Assembly: GCF_006438785.1 (NCBI RefSeq)
Contig: NZ_RCZB01000001.1
Span: forward strand, 1,623,912-1,687,911
Reading direction: 5' to 3'
DNA: 64,000 bases
From: Rhodanobacter glycinis
GTDB lineage: Bacteria > Pseudomonadota > Gammaproteobacteria > Xanthomonadales > Rhodanobacteraceae
The translations under genes and the position numbers were made by a program. The notes under the pieces were generated by a model, which saw only the letters and a list, made by a program, of their open reading frames with translations, did not search any database and was not told the DNA's origin. Positions within the stretch are counted from its first letter, which is position 1, and each line of letters opens with the position of its first letter. Shown one piece after another: positions 46,493-56,707 of this stretch.

Positions 46493-48109
46493 GTGAGCCG
46501 TTCAACCGTCTGTCTCGCCGCACTCGTTACCGCGCTGCTTGCGGCTCCGGCCCTCGCCGCCGATGTATCGCCACCGCCCGCCTATGCATCGATCGCGCAG
46601 CTGCAGCAACGCATGGACGCCGGCACGCTCGACAGCCGACAGCTGACCCAGCAACTCCTCGAACGCATCCAGCGGATCGATCGGTCCGGCCCTGCATTGC
46701 GTGCGGTGATCGAGACGAACCCCGATGCGCTGAAGCTGGCCGGCGCGCTCGACGACGCACGCAATGGCACAAAGGCGCGCAGCCCGCTGTACGGTATCCC
46801 GGTATTGCTCAAGGACAATATCGACACCGGCGACCGCATGCTCACCACCGCCGGCTCGCTGGCGCTGGCCGAAGCGCCGGCGTCGCGCGATGCCGGCCTG
46901 GTCGAGCGGTTGCGCAAGGCCGGTGCGTTGATCCTCGGCAAGACCAACCTCAGCGAATGGGCCAACTTCCGCTCGAACCACGCCAGCAGCGGCTGGAGCG
47001 GGCGTGGCGGGCAGACCCGAAATCCCTATGTGCTCGATCGCAATCCCTGCGGTTCCAGTGCCGGCTCCGCGGCAGCCGTGGCGGCGGGACTGACCAGCGT
47101 GGCAATCGGCAGCGAGACCGATGGCTCGATCATCTGCCCCGCCGCAATGAACGGCATCGTCGGGATCAAGCCCACGCTGGGACTGGTCAGCCGCAGCGGC
47201 ATCGTGCCGATCAGCCACAGCCAGGACACCGCCGGCCCGATGGCGCGCGACGTCGCCGACGCTGCCGCGTTGCTCACGGTGATCGCCGGCGGCGATCCGC
47301 GTGATCCGGCCACAGCCGAAGCCGACCATCACGCCACCGACTACAGTCGTTTCCTCGATCCGAACGGACTGAAAGGCAAGCGCATCGGCGTGGTGCGTCA
47401 GCTGGCCGGCGCCGAACCGAACGCCGATCGTGTGCTCGAGCAGTCAATCGCCCTGATGAAGGCGCAGGGCGCGATCATCGTCGACCCGGTCACCGTGCCG
47501 CATCTGACCGAACTCGGCGGACCGGAACTGACCGTGCTGTTGTATGACTTCAAGCACGACATCAACACCTACCTGGCCAGCCGCACGGACCTCGCGGTCA
47601 AGACGCTGGCCGACTTGATCGCGTTCAACCATACGCACGCCGATACCGAGATGGCCTGGTTCGGCCAGGAATTGTTCGAGCAGGCACAGAAGAAGGGGCC
47701 GCTCAGCGACAAGGCCTATATCGACGCGCTCGCCAAAGCGAAGCAGCTGTCCGGCCCGCAGGGCATCGACGCGGCCTTGAAGGCGCAGCATCTCGATGCC
47801 CTGCTGGCGCCGTCGTGGGGGCCGGCCTTTGTCACCGATCCGGTGCTCGGCGACCACATCGTCAGCGGCGATCCCACCGTCGGCGGCGCCTCGCAGCCGG
47901 CGGCCGTGGCAGGCTATCCGTCGATCACCGTGCCCGCCGGCTTCGCACACGGCCTGCCGGTGGGCATCGTGCTGTTCGGCGCGAAGTGGAGCGAGCCGAC
48001 GCTGATCTCGATCGCCTATGGCTTCGAGCAACATGCCAAGGCATGGCAGCCGCCGCAGTTTCTTGACACGGTCGGCGGCAAGCCCGTGGCAGTCATGCAG
48101 CAACGCTAG
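46493..48109 (+). CDS. Secreted amidase (amidase signature family)
   Basis: A 538-residue hydrolase with a signal peptide (MSRSTVCLAALVTALLAAPALA). The Ser-cisSer-Lys triad is visible: Lys107 in GIPVLLKDNID, the cis-Ser in NPCGSSAGSAAA (about residue 188) and the nucleophile in SETDGSI (about residue 212). The substrate cannot be told; GatA is unlikely because of the export signal and isolated context. A GTG start at 46493 has GGGG upstream. Its TAG overlaps the TAG of the convergent gene within CTAG. Confidence 0.9.
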   Translation: MSRSTVCLAALVTALLAAPALAADVSPPPAYASIAQLQQRMDAGTLDSRQLTQQLLERIQRIDRSGPALRAVIETNPDALKLAGALDDARNGTKARSPLYGIPVLLKDNIDTGDRMLTTAGSLALAEAPASRDAGLVERLRKAGALILGKTNLSEWANFRSNHASSGWSGRGGQTRNPYVLDRNPCGSSAGSAAAVAAGLTSVAIGSETDGSIICPAAMNGIVGIKPTLGLVSRSGIVPISHSQDTAGPMARDVADAAALLTVIAGGDPRDPATAEADHHATDYSRFLDPNGLKGKRIGVVRQLAGAEPNADRVLEQSIALMKAQGAIIVDPVTVPHLTELGGPELTVLLYDFKHDINTYLASRTDLAVKTLADLIAFNHTHADTEMAWFGQELFEQAQKKGPLSDKAYIDALAKAKQLSGPQGIDAALKAQHLDALLAPSWGPAFVTDPVLGDHIVSGDPTVGGASQPAAVAGYPSITVPAGFAHGLPVGIVLFGAKWSEPTLISIAYGFEQHAKAWQPPQFLDTVGGKPVAVMQQR

Positions 48110-48915
48110 TGCAGGTAGACCGTCGGCCCCAGCACCAGCGCAAACGCCAGCGTCATCAACATCCCGGCGACAACGATGGTGTAGTGGCGGTCGATCGCGA
48201 AATCACGCGGCGGCTGATCGCAGCGGCGGAAATAGGCCACGTTGAACAGTCCCGCCGTACCGCCAAATGATGAAGCGATTGCCGACATCAGGGTGATGGC
48301 GATACCCAACGGATTGAACAGGCTGACCAGCAAGGCGGACACACCACCGACCAGGTAGATCGTCATAGCGATCTTCCGCTGGGTGCAGCGGGCCTGCTCG
48401 CCACCGCCGAGCATCACGATCATCATGCCAATGGCCTGACGAACCACCGCGATATAGACGTACAAGCCCACAGCGAACATAGCGCCGCGCCACAACCATG
48501 GCCACGGCAACGGCCCGATGCCACCACCCACATCCGGCCCCCAGTCGCCGAGATTGGAGACACCGGAAAACATCCAGTAACCCGCGGCCACCATGCCTTT
48601 CACGGTGAACACGATCCACAGCACCAGCCGCGGCAGCGGCCGTTTCACCCGGCCCCAGGCGAGATAGGCCAGCATTGCCAGGATCACGTCCACGCCCGTA
48701 CCGGCCATCGCGACGATGCGCCTGCTCCAGCTCCCCGTAGCGGGGCATTCGACGTAATACGCGCCGAGCTCGCTGGGCCGGTGGCCACTGGCGACGCAGG
48801 TAAGCGCATGCCCCATCAGCTCATGCGCCATGGTCAGCAAGGGCAACAGCAGCAGCGCCAGCCCTATCAGGGTCCAAAGATCGACGCGCGGCGTCGCAAA
48901 ATTCCTTTCGGTCAC
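48106..48915 (-). CDS. Polytopic membrane protein with HExxxH motif, function unknown
   Basis: A 269-residue protein with about six hydrophobic segments. HELMGH (residues 31-36) lies at the end of the first segment, as the zinc motif does in M50 proteases, but the spacing is HExxxH, not HExxH. I find no clear LDG/NPDG-type third-ligand motif of M50. It may be a metal-dependent protease of an unnamed family or an inactive relative. The GTG at 48915 has GGGGAG nine bases upstream; an ATG at 48945 is the alternative. Monocistronic and convergent with the amidase. Confidence 0.6.
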   Translation of the reverse strand: MTERNFATPRVDLWTLIGLALLLLPLLTMAHELMGHALTCVASGHRPSELGAYYVECPATGSWSRRIVAMAGTGVDVILAMLAYLAWGRVKRPLPRLVLWIVFTVKGMVAAGYWMFSGVSNLGDWGPDVGGGIGPLPWPWLWRGAMFAVGLYVYIAVVRQAIGMMIVMLGGGEQARCTQRKIAMTIYLVGGVSALLVSLFNPLGIAITLMSAIASSFGGTAGLFNVAYFRRCDQPPRDFAIDRHYTIVVAGMLMTLAFALVLGPTVYLH

Positions 48916-49019
48916 CGTTCGATGCTCCCCGTCAGAGGGACCCATCGTCACGCATCCCGCACACGCACTCCAGTGCACCGTGCCAGTCCGCGGCCATGAC
49001 ATCTGTCATGGCCGCCCAC

Positions 49020-50429
49020 TCAGATGCCGGCGCTGCCCCCGACCGACTTGCGCACGATCAGCATCGCCAGCTCCAGCGACTGTTCGTAGTTGAGGCGCGG
49101 ATCGACCATCGACTTGTAGGCGCGATCAAGGTCGGTTTCGGACAGGTCGCGCGCACCGCCCATGCATTCGGTAACGTCCTCGCCGGTCAGCTCCAGATGC
49201 ACGCCACCCAGCCGGGTGCCGGCCGCCGCGTGGATGTCGAAAGCCTGGTCGAGCTCACCACGGATGTTGTCGAAGCGGCGGGTCTTGTAGCCGTTCGAGG
49301 TGCTCTCGGTATTGCCGTGCATCGGATCGGCCACCCACAACACGCGACGGCCCTGCCGCTTCACCGCCTCCAGTAGCGGCGGCAGCGCGGCGGCGATCTT
49401 CGCGTTGCCCATGCGATGGATCAACGTCAATCGGCCCGGCTCGTCGTGCGGGTTCAGCGCATCGATCAGCGGCAGCAGCTGCTCTGGCGTCACCGAGGGT
49501 CCTACCTTGACCGCCACCGGATTGCGGATGCCACGGAAGTACTCCACGTGCGCACCGTCCAGCGCGGCTGTGCGCATGCCGATCCATGGGAAGTGGGTGG
49601 ACAGATTGAACCAGCCCGGATGACGCGGCACCTGGCGGGTCAGCGATTGCTCGTAATGCAGCAGCAGCGCTTCATGCGAAGTGAAGAAGTCCACCTTGGA
49701 GAAACCCGCGATCGGGCCGGCCAGCGTTTCAATGAAACGCAGCGAGTCGCCGATGCCCGCGACCATCTGCCGGTATTCGGCGGCCAGCGGCGAATGCTCG
49801 ACCCAGGCCAGATCCCAGTATTCCGGATGATGCAAATCGGCGAAGCCGCCATCAATCAGCGCGCGCACGAAGTTCATGGTCAGCGCCGAATGTGCATGCG
49901 CCTGGATCAACCGTTGCGGATCGGGACGGCGCGCCTCGGCGGTGAACGCCGGGCTGTTGACCACGTCGCCACGGAAGCTGGGCAGCGTCACGCCATCGCG
50001 CGTCTCGGTATCGGTCGAGCGCGGCTTCGCGTACTGGCCGGCGAAACGGCCTACGCGCAGCACCGGCTTCTTCAAGCCGTGCACCAACACCAGGCTCATC
50101 TGCAGCAACACCTTGAGGCGATTGGAAATCACCGGGCTGGTGCAATCGGCAAAACTCTCCGCGCAATCGCCACCCTGCAACAGGAACCGCTGGCCTTCCT
50201 GTGCCTCGGCCAGCGATTGCTTGAGTGCCAGCACTTCCCACGAGGTCACCAGCGGCGGCAATTGTGCGAGATGCGCGCTGGCCTCGGCCAGTTCGGCGGC
50301 ATCGTCGTACCGCGGCTGCTGCAGCGCCACACGCTGCTGCCAGGAGTCTGGGGCCCAACGACTGGGGGCGGAGGCGTCGGACAATCCGGCATTCATCGGT
50401 ACGGCCTTGATCATGGTGGGAGCACTCAT
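49020..50429 (-). CDS. Class II 3-deoxy-7-phosphoheptulonate synthase
   Basis: First step of the shikimate pathway (PEP plus erythrose 4-phosphate to DAHP), plant-type class II enzyme. Blocks seen include LLQGGDCAESF, VLRVGRFAGQYAKPRS, KVDFFTSHEALLLHYEQ, KVGPSVTPEQLL, WVADPMHGNT and the C-terminal GGVHLELTGEDVTECMGG. The ATG at 50429 overlaps the dsbB stop as ATGA, with AGGA directly before it, and gives 469 residues. Translational coupling to dsbB is unusual for this gene. Nothing in the leader suggests a Trp attenuator. Confidence 0.95.
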   Translation of the reverse strand: MSAPTMIKAVPMNAGLSDASAPSRWAPDSWQQRVALQQPRYDDAAELAEASAHLAQLPPLVTSWEVLALKQSLAEAQEGQRFLLQGGDCAESFADCTSPVISNRLKVLLQMSLVLVHGLKKPVLRVGRFAGQYAKPRSTDTETRDGVTLPSFRGDVVNSPAFTAEARRPDPQRLIQAHAHSALTMNFVRALIDGGFADLHHPEYWDLAWVEHSPLAAEYRQMVAGIGDSLRFIETLAGPIAGFSKVDFFTSHEALLLHYEQSLTRQVPRHPGWFNLSTHFPWIGMRTAALDGAHVEYFRGIRNPVAVKVGPSVTPEQLLPLIDALNPHDEPGRLTLIHRMGNAKIAAALPPLLEAVKRQGRRVLWVADPMHGNTESTSNGYKTRRFDNIRGELDQAFDIHAAAGTRLGGVHLELTGEDVTECMGGARDLSETDLDRAYKSMVDPRLNYEQSLELAMLIVRKSVGGSAGI

Positions 50430-50929
50430 TCCTGCAGTGACCGGCGGCGCGTGGCCACGACCGCCAGCGCGGCCAGTGCAATGAACCACAGCAGTGTCCA
50501 GGCCGGCATCGGCAGGCCAAGGATCGGTTCCACCTTGGCGCATTCACCGGACCCGGTGAACACCAGTTGCAGCACACGGGAAAACGGAAACGCACTGAAC
50601 ATGTAGTCCAGCGGTGGGCCGCAGGAGGGAATCTGGTCCGCCGGCAGGGACTGGATCCACAAATGCCGACCTGCCACCGCGATGCCAAACAGCGCGCTCA
50701 GCAGCGCGCCGCCGGTATACACCCAGCGTATACCGCCGCGCGGTGCGTGCAGCGCGCCCAGCAGGAAGAACACGCCCATCAGGATGAAGCCGATCCGCTG
50801 GAAGATGCACAGCGGACAGGGAAACAAGTGCCAGTACTTCTCCGCAAACAGCGCGAAGCCGAGCAGCCCGGCGCAGACCAGGAAACCGGCGAGAAAACTG
50901 ACACGATACGACCAGCGAAAAGGATTCAT
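50426..50929 (-). CDS. dsbB: Disulfide bond formation protein B
   Basis: Inner-membrane quinone reductase that reoxidises DsbA. Four membrane helices are predicted in 167 residues; the periplasmic cysteine pairs are CPLC (C38, C41) and C103/C130 on the second loop. The QRIG segment after the first pair is conserved. A good promoter lies about 30 bases upstream. It is co-translated with the class II DAHP synthase gene. Confidence 0.93.
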   Translation of the reverse strand: MNPFRWSYRVSFLAGFLVCAGLLGFALFAEKYWHLFPCPLCIFQRIGFILMGVFFLLGALHAPRGGIRWVYTGGALLSALFGIAVAGRHLWIQSLPADQIPSCGPPLDYMFSAFPFSRVLQLVFTGSGECAKVEPILGLPMPAWTLLWFIALAALAVVATRRRSLQE

Positions 50930-50956
50930 GGCGAAATGCTGCGTTGCGGAACGACG

Positions 50957-50985
50957 ACATTACCTCTTCGCCGGCGTGCTGTCAG
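50957..50985 (-). promoter_or_regulatory. Probable promoter of dsbB
   Basis: Read leftward: CTGACA (50985-50980), 17-base spacer, TAATGT (50962-50957). The -35 matches five of six positions, the -10 three. Confidence 0.45.
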
Positions 50986-51030
50986 CAGGGCAGCGACATT
51001 CCGCGGCAACTTTCCACCCTGCCCGTACGC

Positions 51031-51071
51031 ACAAAACAGAAACCCGGCAGGTTGCCCGGCCGGGTTTCTGT
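51031..51071 (-). terminator. Rho-independent terminator of the ribosomal block, after rplQ
   Basis: A 13-bp perfect stem (51059-51071 with 51036-51048) around a 10-base loop; leftward it is followed by TTTTGT. It lies 46 bases past the rplQ stop and closes the alpha operon. Confidence 0.88.
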
Positions 51072-51116
51072 ATATGGACGTCTGAACGCTCGTCCAATCG
51101 GGCGTGTCCGAGCAGC

Positions 51117-51500
51117 CTATTCGGCGTCGACCGCCTCGACCTGCGGGCGACCGACCAGTTCGACATACGCCATCGGCGCATTGTCGCCCGGACGGAAGCC
51201 GCACTTGAGGATACGCAGGTAGCCGCCGGGACGCTCCTTGTAACGCGGACCCAGCTCGACAAACAGCTTGCCGACCGCTTCCTTGTCGCGCATACGCGCA
51301 AAGGCAAGGCGGCGGTTGGCAACACCGTCGACCTTGGCAAGCGTGATCAGCGGCTCGGCCACGCGGCGAAGTTCCTTCGCCTTGGGCAAGGTGGTACGGA
51401 TCAGCTCATGCTTGATCAGCGAAGACGCCATGTTCTTGAACATGGCTTCGCGGTGCGAGCTGGTACGGTTGAGTTTGCGTCCGGATTTTTGGTGGCGCAT
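51117..51500 (-). CDS. rplQ: 50S ribosomal protein L17
   Basis: Large-subunit protein near the tunnel exit. [20 protein letters not shown], then [25 protein letters not shown], is the L17 signature. 127 residues. Last gene of the alpha operon, separated from rpoA by a 206-base structured spacer rather than the usual short gap. Confidence 0.97.
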   Translation of the reverse strand: MRHQKSGRKLNRTSSHREAMFKNMASSLIKHELIRTTLPKAKELRRVAEPLITLAKVDGVANRRLAFARMRDKEAVGKLFVELGPRYKERPGGYLRILKCGFRPGDNAPMAYVELVGRPQVEAVDAE

Positions 51501-51706
51501 GGCGTTGTCTCTATCTGTTGTTATGAAAAGCCGGCACTCAGGTCCGGCTTCCCGCGGTTACCCGCTATTATGAGCTCTCTAGGAACGAGCTCCTATGAGA
51601 AGTGCGGCCATGAATGGCCGCTTCTGGTGCCTGGCGAGAGAGCTAAGCTCAAACTCGCCAGTTCACCGGTAGCACTGCGATCACTGGCGATCGCAAAATT
51701 AACCCA
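51501..51706 (-). other. Structured rpoA-rplQ spacer
   Basis: No gene. Leftward it holds a near-perfect hairpin at about 51597-51623 (ATGGCCGC arms with flanking pairing) and a 7-bp hairpin (51544-51550 with 51528-51534) followed by CTTTTC, a weak terminator shape 28 bases before rplQ. GAGCTC also occurs twice (near 51573 and 51587). Possible attenuation or processing site. Confidence 0.45.
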
Positions 51707-52705
51707 TCAGCCCAACTGCATGCCGTGGGACAGACCCGGCGGCGGCCAGTTCTCAAGTTTCATGCCGAGTGCGAGACCACGGCCGCCCAGCACATCCTTG
51801 ATTTCGGTCAGCGACTTCTTGCCCAGGTTCGGCGTCTTCAGCAGCTCGACTTCGGTCTTCTGTACCAGATCGCCGATGTAGTAGATGCTCTCGGCCTTCA
51901 GGCAGTTCGCCGAACGCACGGTGAGCTCGAGATCGTCGATTGGGCGCAGCAGCAGCGGATCGAAACCGCTCTTCTCCGCCTTGTCGGTGGCGCTCTCGCG
52001 ACGCGAGAAGTCACCGAACACCGACAGCTGGTCGTTGATGATCTCGGCGGCCTTGCGAACCGCGTCTTCCGCACCGATCGTGCCGTTGGTCTCGATATCC
52101 AGCACCAGCTTGTCGAGGTTGGTGCGCTGCTCGACACGAGCGGCGTCCACTTCGTAAGCCACGCGCAATACCGGCGCGAACGACGCATCCAGCTGCAGAC
52201 GACCGATCGGACGTGCCTCGTCATCCGGATGCTGACGCGTGCTGGCCGGCTGGTAGCCGACGCCGCGACGCACCTTCAAACGCATGTTGAGCGCGATGTC
52301 CTTGGTCAGATGGCAGATCACATGCTCGGGGTTGATGATTTCCACCGAGTGGTCGACGACGATGTCGCCGGCCGTAACCACGCCCTTGCCCTTCTTGGAC
52401 AAGGTCAGGGTGACTTCATCACCCGTATGCTGACGGATCGCCACGTCCTTGAGGTTGAGCAGGACTTCAATGACGTCCTCCTGCAGGCCTTCCAGGGTGG
52501 TGTATTCATGCAGCACGCCATCGATTTCGACCTCGACGATGGCACTGCCAGGAATCGAGGAGAGCAGTACGCGACGCAGCGCGTTGCCCAGGGTATGGCC
52601 GAAGCCACGCTCGAGCGGCTCGACCACCACTTTGGCGCGGTTGGCTCCGAGCTGTTCGACGCTGAGGCCCCGAGGCCGCAGCACACTAGTTGACGAAACT
52701 GCCAT
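51707..52705 (-). CDS. rpoA: DNA-directed RNA polymerase subunit alpha
   Basis: Assembles the core enzyme (N-terminal domain) and contacts UP elements and activators (C-terminal domain). The NTD shows FVLEP-like [20 protein letters not shown]; the CTD has [21 protein letters not shown] and [23 protein letters not shown] with the DNA-contact arginine and lysines. 332 residues, normal. In the alpha operon between rpsD and rplQ. Confidence 0.98.
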   Translation of the reverse strand: MAVSSTSVLRPRGLSVEQLGANRAKVVVEPLERGFGHTLGNALRRVLLSSIPGSAIVEVEIDGVLHEYTTLEGLQEDVIEVLLNLKDVAIRQHTGDEVTLTLSKKGKGVVTAGDIVVDHSVEIINPEHVICHLTKDIALNMRLKVRRGVGYQPASTRQHPDDEARPIGRLQLDASFAPVLRVAYEVDAARVEQRTNLDKLVLDIETNGTIGAEDAVRKAAEIINDQLSVFGDFSRRESATDKAEKSGFDPLLLRPIDDLELTVRSANCLKAESIYYIGDLVQKTEVELLKTPNLGKKSLTEIKDVLGGRGLALGMKLENWPPPGLSHGMQLG

Positions 52706-52720
52706 GCAGAGCTCCGGTGA

Positions 52721-53347
52721 TTACTTCGAGTAAAGCTCGACGATCAGTGCTTCATTGATGTCGGACGGCAGATCACCGCGATCCGGCACCGACTTGAACG
52801 TACCTTCGAATTTCTTGGCGTCGACTTCGACCCAGATCGGACGCAGGTCCATGGTGTCGAACACGGTCGCAGCTTCCTGCACGCGCAACTGCGTGCGTGC
52901 CTTTTCGGTCAGCGCGATCGCGTCGCCCGGACGGACTTGGTAGGAAGGAATGTTGACCTTCTTGCCATTGACCAGGATCGCCTTGTGGGCAACCAGCTGG
53001 CGGGCCTGGGCGCGGGTAACCGCGAAGCCCATGCGATAGACGACGTTGTCCAGGCGGCTCTCAAGCAGGCGCAACAGGTTTTCACCGGTGTTGCCCTTGG
53101 AGGTCGCCGCCTTGGAGTAATAGTTGGCAAACTGACGCTCGAGCACACCATAGATGCGCTTGACCTTCTGTTTCTCACGCAGCTGCACGGCATAGTCGGA
53201 CATGCGCATGCGCTTGTTCGCGCCGTGCTGGCCGGGTTTGTTTTCCAGTTTGCACTTGGAGTCCAGCGCACGCGCCGGGCTCTTCAGGCTGAGATCTGCA
53301 CCCTCACGACGGGCGAGTTTGCAGGTAGCTCCACGATAACGGGCCAT
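52721..53347 (-). CDS. rpsD: 30S ribosomal protein S4
   Basis: Primary 16S rRNA binder and assembly initiator; in E. coli it represses the alpha operon. 208 residues from the ATG at 53347: [51 protein letters not shown], and the S4 domain [24 protein letters not shown]. The open frame continues upstream but the family start is clear. Only two cysteines occur in the N-terminal region, so no zinc site. Confidence 0.98.
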   Translation of the reverse strand: MARYRGATCKLARREGADLSLKSPARALDSKCKLENKPGQHGANKRMRMSDYAVQLREKQKVKRIYGVLERQFANYYSKAATSKGNTGENLLRLLESRLDNVVYRMGFAVTRAQARQLVAHKAILVNGKKVNIPSYQVRPGDAIALTEKARTQLRVQEAATVFDTMDLRPIWVEVDAKKFEGTFKSVPDRGDLPSDINEALIVELYSK

Positions 53348-53358
53348 GGGTATGCTCC

Positions 53359-53745
53359 TTAGACTCGACGCTTCTTGGGGGGACGGCAGCCGTTGTGCGG
53401 AATCGGCGTGACATCGATGATGTTGAGTACCTTGTAGCCCAACGCGTTCAGCGAACGCACCGCCGACTCGCGACCCGGGCCTGGACCCTTGATGCGCACT
53501 TCGACAGTCTTCACGCCGTAGTCGCCTGCAGCGCGGCCAGCCTTTTCGGCGGCGACCTGGGCAGCGAACGGGGTCGACTTGCGTGAGCCACGGAAACCGG
53601 CGCCGCCGGCAGTAGCCCACGACAAGGCATTGCCCTGGCGATCGGTGATGGTGACGATGGTGTTGTTGAAGGAGGCCTGCACGTGCGCCACGGCATCCGT
53701 GACAACGCGCTTGATCTTCTTCTTGGTCTTGACCGGCTTAGCCAT
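53359..53745 (-). CDS. rpsK: 30S ribosomal protein S11
   Basis: Platform protein of the small subunit near the mRNA exit. [45 protein letters not shown] and the C-terminal [18 protein letters not shown] are diagnostic. 128 residues; 11 bases before rpsD. Confidence 0.98.
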   Translation of the reverse strand: MAKPVKTKKKIKRVVTDAVAHVQASFNNTIVTITDRQGNALSWATAGGAGFRGSRKSTPFAAQVAAEKAGRAAGDYGVKTVEVRIKGPGPGRESAVRSLNALGYKVLNIIDVTPIPHNGCRPPKKRRV

Positions 53746-53757
53746 ATTCGGAATCCG

Positions 53758-54114
53758 TTACTTCTTGATCGCGCGACGGGGACCCTTGCGGGTACGTGCG
53801 TTGGTACGCGTGCGCTGGCCGCGCACCGGCAGGCCACGACGGTGGCGCAGACCACGGTAGCAACCCAGATCCATCAAACGCTTGATGGCCATACCCACCT
53901 CACGGCGCAGATCGCCTTCGACGATGTACTTGCCGATTTCGTGGCGGATCTTCTCCACCTCGCCTTCACTGAGGGACTTGATCGGGGTGGTCGAAACCAC
54001 ACCCGCATCCACGCAGACCTTCCTGGCTCGGCTGCGGCCGATACCATAAATGCTCTGCAGACCAACCCAGACATGCTTCTGGACCGGCAAATTGACACCC
54101 GCGATGCGCGCCAT
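53758..54114 (-). CDS. rpsM: 30S ribosomal protein S13
   Basis: Head protein that contacts the P-site tRNA and L5. [30 protein letters not shown] and the C-terminal [24 protein letters not shown] are diagnostic. 118 residues. First gene of the alpha operon; rpmJ (L36), which lies before it in E. coli, is absent from the 126-base gap to secY. Confidence 0.98.
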   Translation of the reverse strand: MARIAGVNLPVQKHVWVGLQSIYGIGRSRARKVCVDAGVVSTTPIKSLSEGEVEKIRHEIGKYIVEGDLRREVGMAIKRLMDLGCYRGLRHRRGLPVRGQRTRTNARTRKGPRRAIKK

Positions 54115-54240
54115 GATGTACTTTCTCCGATGCGTTTCGTGCGCGGTAAACGCGCAATTTTAACCTGAATTACCCTAACTGGAAAGCCCTGCGACACCGC
54201 GATGCCGCCACTCTCCGACTTTGACCACTCCTCCGCAGCA

Positions 54241-55563
54241 TCAGCTCCGGCGAAGATTGGCCTTCTTGAGCAGACTTTCGTACTGGTGACTGACCAGATG
54301 CGCTTGCACCTGAGCCGTAAAATCCATCACCACCACCACCACGATCAGCAGCGACGTGCCACCGAAATAAAACGGCACATGCCAAGCCTGCTGCATGAAC
54401 GATGGCACCAGACACACCAGCACCAGATACAACGCACCGACACCGGTCAGACGAGTCATCACCGCATCAATGTAGCTGGACGTGGCCTTGCCCGGACGGA
54501 TGCCCGGAATCAACGCACCCGACCGCTTGAGGTTGTCGGCAGTTTCGTCGGCGTTGAACACGATCGCTGTGTAGAAGAACGCGAAACCGATTACCAGTAC
54601 CGAAAACACAATTTCATATAACGGGTTGCCGGGACTCAGCGACTGCGTCAGATCCTGCAGCCAGCGGGACTGTTGTCCGGTGCTGAACCAGCTGATCGCG
54701 GTGGCCGGGAACATCAGCAAGCTCGACGCGAAGATCGGTGGGATCACACCCGCCATATTGATCTTCAACGGCAGATTCGAGCTTTGGTTCATGTAGGCCT
54801 TCTGCCCGCCGGACCGCCTTGCGTAGTTCACGGTGATGCGCCGCTGGGCGCGCTCCATGAACACCACGAACGCGGTCACTGCGAGTGCAAGACCAAACAC
54901 CATCAGCAGCATGATCAACGTCAACTCACCGTTGCTGGCCATGCCCAGGGTGTGTACCACCGCACCCGGCAAACCAGCCACGATGCCAGCGAAGATCAGC
55001 AGTGAAATACCGTTGCCGATACCGCGCTCGGTCATCTGCTCGCCCAGCCACATCAGGAACATCGTGCCGGCAGTAAGCCCGACCACGGATGACATGACAA
55101 AACCAAAACCTGGCGTATAGACCACCGGCGCACCACCAGCTGCAACCTGTCCCTGCAATGCCACCGCAATACCGAACGACTGGAACGCAGCCAAGGCCAC
55201 CGTGGCGTAGCGCGTATACATCGTCATCTTGCGCTTGCCGGCCTCACCTTCCTTGCGCAGGCCCTGCAGACTCGGTATCACCGAGCCCATCATCTGGAAC
55301 ACGATCGACGCCGAGATATACGGGATCACGCCAAGCGCGAACACCGAGAACCGCGCCAGTGCGCCACCCGAGAACATGTTGAACATGTCCATCAGGCCGT
55401 TGCCGTTGACCAGGCTGGTCATCGCCTCCGGATTGACACCAGGTACCGGAATGAACGAACCAAGCCGGAACACCACCAACGCGCCGATCACGAAGAAGAT
55501 GCGCTGCCGAAGCTCGGTCAACTTGCCGAGTTTGCCGAGTGCATTGCCCTTGGCTGCTGCCAC
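54241..55563 (-). CDS. secY: Preprotein translocase subunit SecY
   Basis: Channel subunit of SecYEG. Ten hydrophobic membrane segments in 440 residues; the plug region [11 protein letters not shown], the block [15 protein letters not shown] and the cytoplasmic loop [35 protein letters not shown] are conserved. It follows rplO by four bases. Last gene of the spc-type block, with the usual ribosomal neighbours. Confidence 0.98.
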   Translation of the reverse strand: MAAAKGNALGKLGKLTELRQRIFFVIGALVVFRLGSFIPVPGVNPEAMTSLVNGNGLMDMFNMFSGGALARFSVFALGVIPYISASIVFQMMGSVIPSLQGLRKEGEAGKRKMTMYTRYATVALAAFQSFGIAVALQGQVAAGGAPVVYTPGFGFVMSSVVGLTAGTMFLMWLGEQMTERGIGNGISLLIFAGIVAGLPGAVVHTLGMASNGELTLIMLLMVFGLALAVTAFVVFMERAQRRITVNYARRSGGQKAYMNQSSNLPLKINMAGVIPPIFASSLLMFPATAISWFSTGQQSRWLQDLTQSLSPGNPLYEIVFSVLVIGFAFFYTAIVFNADETADNLKRSGALIPGIRPGKATSSYIDAVMTRLTGVGALYLVLVCLVPSFMQQAWHVPFYFGGTSLLIVVVVVMDFTAQVQAHLVSHQYESLLKKANLRRS

Positions 55564-55567
55564 CTGA

Positions 55568-55999
55568 TTACTCCACGCTGCCGCCGGCCGCCTCGATGGC
55601 TGCCTTGGCGCCGGCGGTAGCCAGCAGACCCGACAACTTCACCGCACGACCGATTTCACCCTTCAGAACCACCTTGACCTTCTTCGCGCGGCTGTTGATC
55701 AGGCCAGCCTGATGCAGCGCGACGACGTCGATCACGTCAACCTTGAGGTTGGCCAGCTGATACAGGAACACTTCCTGGCTCTCGACCTTCTTCTTCGAAC
55801 GGAAACCGACTTTCGGCATCCGACGATTCAGCGGCATCTGGCCGCCCTCGAAGCCGAACTTGTGGGTACCACCGGCGCGAGCGTGCTGGCCCTTGTGTCC
55901 GCGGCCCGCCGTCTTGCCCATGCCCGAACCGATACCGCGACCAACGCGCAGACGCGTCTTGTGCGAGCCATCGTTCGGCTTAAGTGTATTCAGACGCAT
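55568..55999 (-). CDS. rplO: 50S ribosomal protein L15
   Basis: Late-assembling large-subunit protein. The glycine-rich N-terminus [21 protein letters not shown] and the block [17 protein letters not shown] identify it. 143 residues; between rpmD and secY as in E. coli. Confidence 0.98.
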   Translation of the reverse strand: MRLNTLKPNDGSHKTRLRVGRGIGSGMGKTAGRGHKGQHARAGGTHKFGFEGGQMPLNRRMPKVGFRSKKKVESQEVFLYQLANLKVDVIDVVALHQAGLINSRAKKVKVVLKGEIGRAVKLSGLLATAGAKAAIEAAGGSVE

Positions 56000-56004
56000 G
56001 ATGC

Positions 56005-56205
56005 TTACTCCTCGACCCGGACCAGGTAATAGACCGTGTTGATCAGACCGCGAACCTGCGGGCTGTCCTTCAGGTCGCGGACATCGTTGATCTTGCCCAG
56101 ACCCAGCGCCTTGACGCTGAGGCGATGACGCGCCTGCACGCCACGCAGGCCCTTGACCAGGCGCACGCGCACGGTCTTGTCGGCGGTTTGTTGAGACTTA
56201 GCCAT
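56005..56205 (-). CDS. rpmD: 50S ribosomal protein L30
   Basis: Small large-subunit protein of 66 residues: [52 protein letters not shown]. The ATG at 56205 lies eight bases inside the end of rpsE, so it is translationally coupled; the longer open frame upstream is a shadow of rpsE. Confidence 0.96.
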   Translation of the reverse strand: MAKSQQTADKTVRVRLVKGLRGVQARHRLSVKALGLGKINDVRDLKDSPQVRGLINTVYYLVRVEE

Positions 56206-56707
56206 TGCCGAGCACCTCATCCAGGGTCTTGCCACGCTTGGCGGCGATCTTCTTGGGCGAGGCAACAGCCTGCAGACCCTTGATGGTGGCGCGCACGAGG
56301 TTGATCGGGTTGCGCGAACCGACGGCCTTGGCCAGCACGTTCTTGACGCCGACCACTTCCAGCACAGCACGCATGGCGCCACCGGCGATAACGCCAGTAC
56401 CTTCGGAAGCCGGCTGCATATAGACGCGCGCCGCACCGTGGTTGGCCTTGATGGCATACCACAAGGTTCCGTTGTTCAGTTCGATGCTCACCATCTGGCG
56501 GCGAGCACGCTCCATCGCCTTGGAGATGGCGACCGGCACTTCACGCGCCTTGCCATAACCGAAGCCGACCTTGCCCTCGCCATCGCCGACCACGGTCAGC
56601 GCGGTGAAGCTCATCTGGCGGCCACCCTTCACGGTCTTGGCCACGCGGTTGACGGCAATAAGCTTTTCGAGCAAGCCGTCCGAATTTTCGCGATCGTTAG
56701 AAGACAT
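56198..56707 (-). CDS. rpsE: 30S ribosomal protein S5
   Basis: Small-subunit protein important for decoding accuracy and mRNA unwinding. [51 protein letters not shown] and [23 protein letters not shown] are diagnostic. I choose the ATG at 56707 (169 residues) because GGAAAAG precedes it; an ATG at 56719 has no Shine-Dalgarno. It is separated from rplR by an unusual spacer of over 110 bases containing two small hairpins. Confidence 0.96.
   Translation of the reverse strand: MSSNDRENSDGLLEKLIAVNRVAKTVKGGRQMSFTALTVVGDGEGKVGFGYGKAREVPVAISKAMERARRQMVSIELNNGTLWYAIKANHGAARVYMQPASEGTGVIAGGAMRAVLEVVGVKNVLAKAVGSRNPINLVRATIKGLQAVASPKKIAAKRGKTLDEVLGNG

Noticed and set aside
51075..51082. GGACGTCT beside the rplQ terminator as another copy of the 34.1-kb core
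   Set aside because: A single 8-base match without phasing or the CAT prefix is expected by chance.
54115..54240. rpmJ (L36) between secY and rpsM
   Set aside because: No frame in the gap encodes the short Cys/Arg/Lys-rich L36 sequence.
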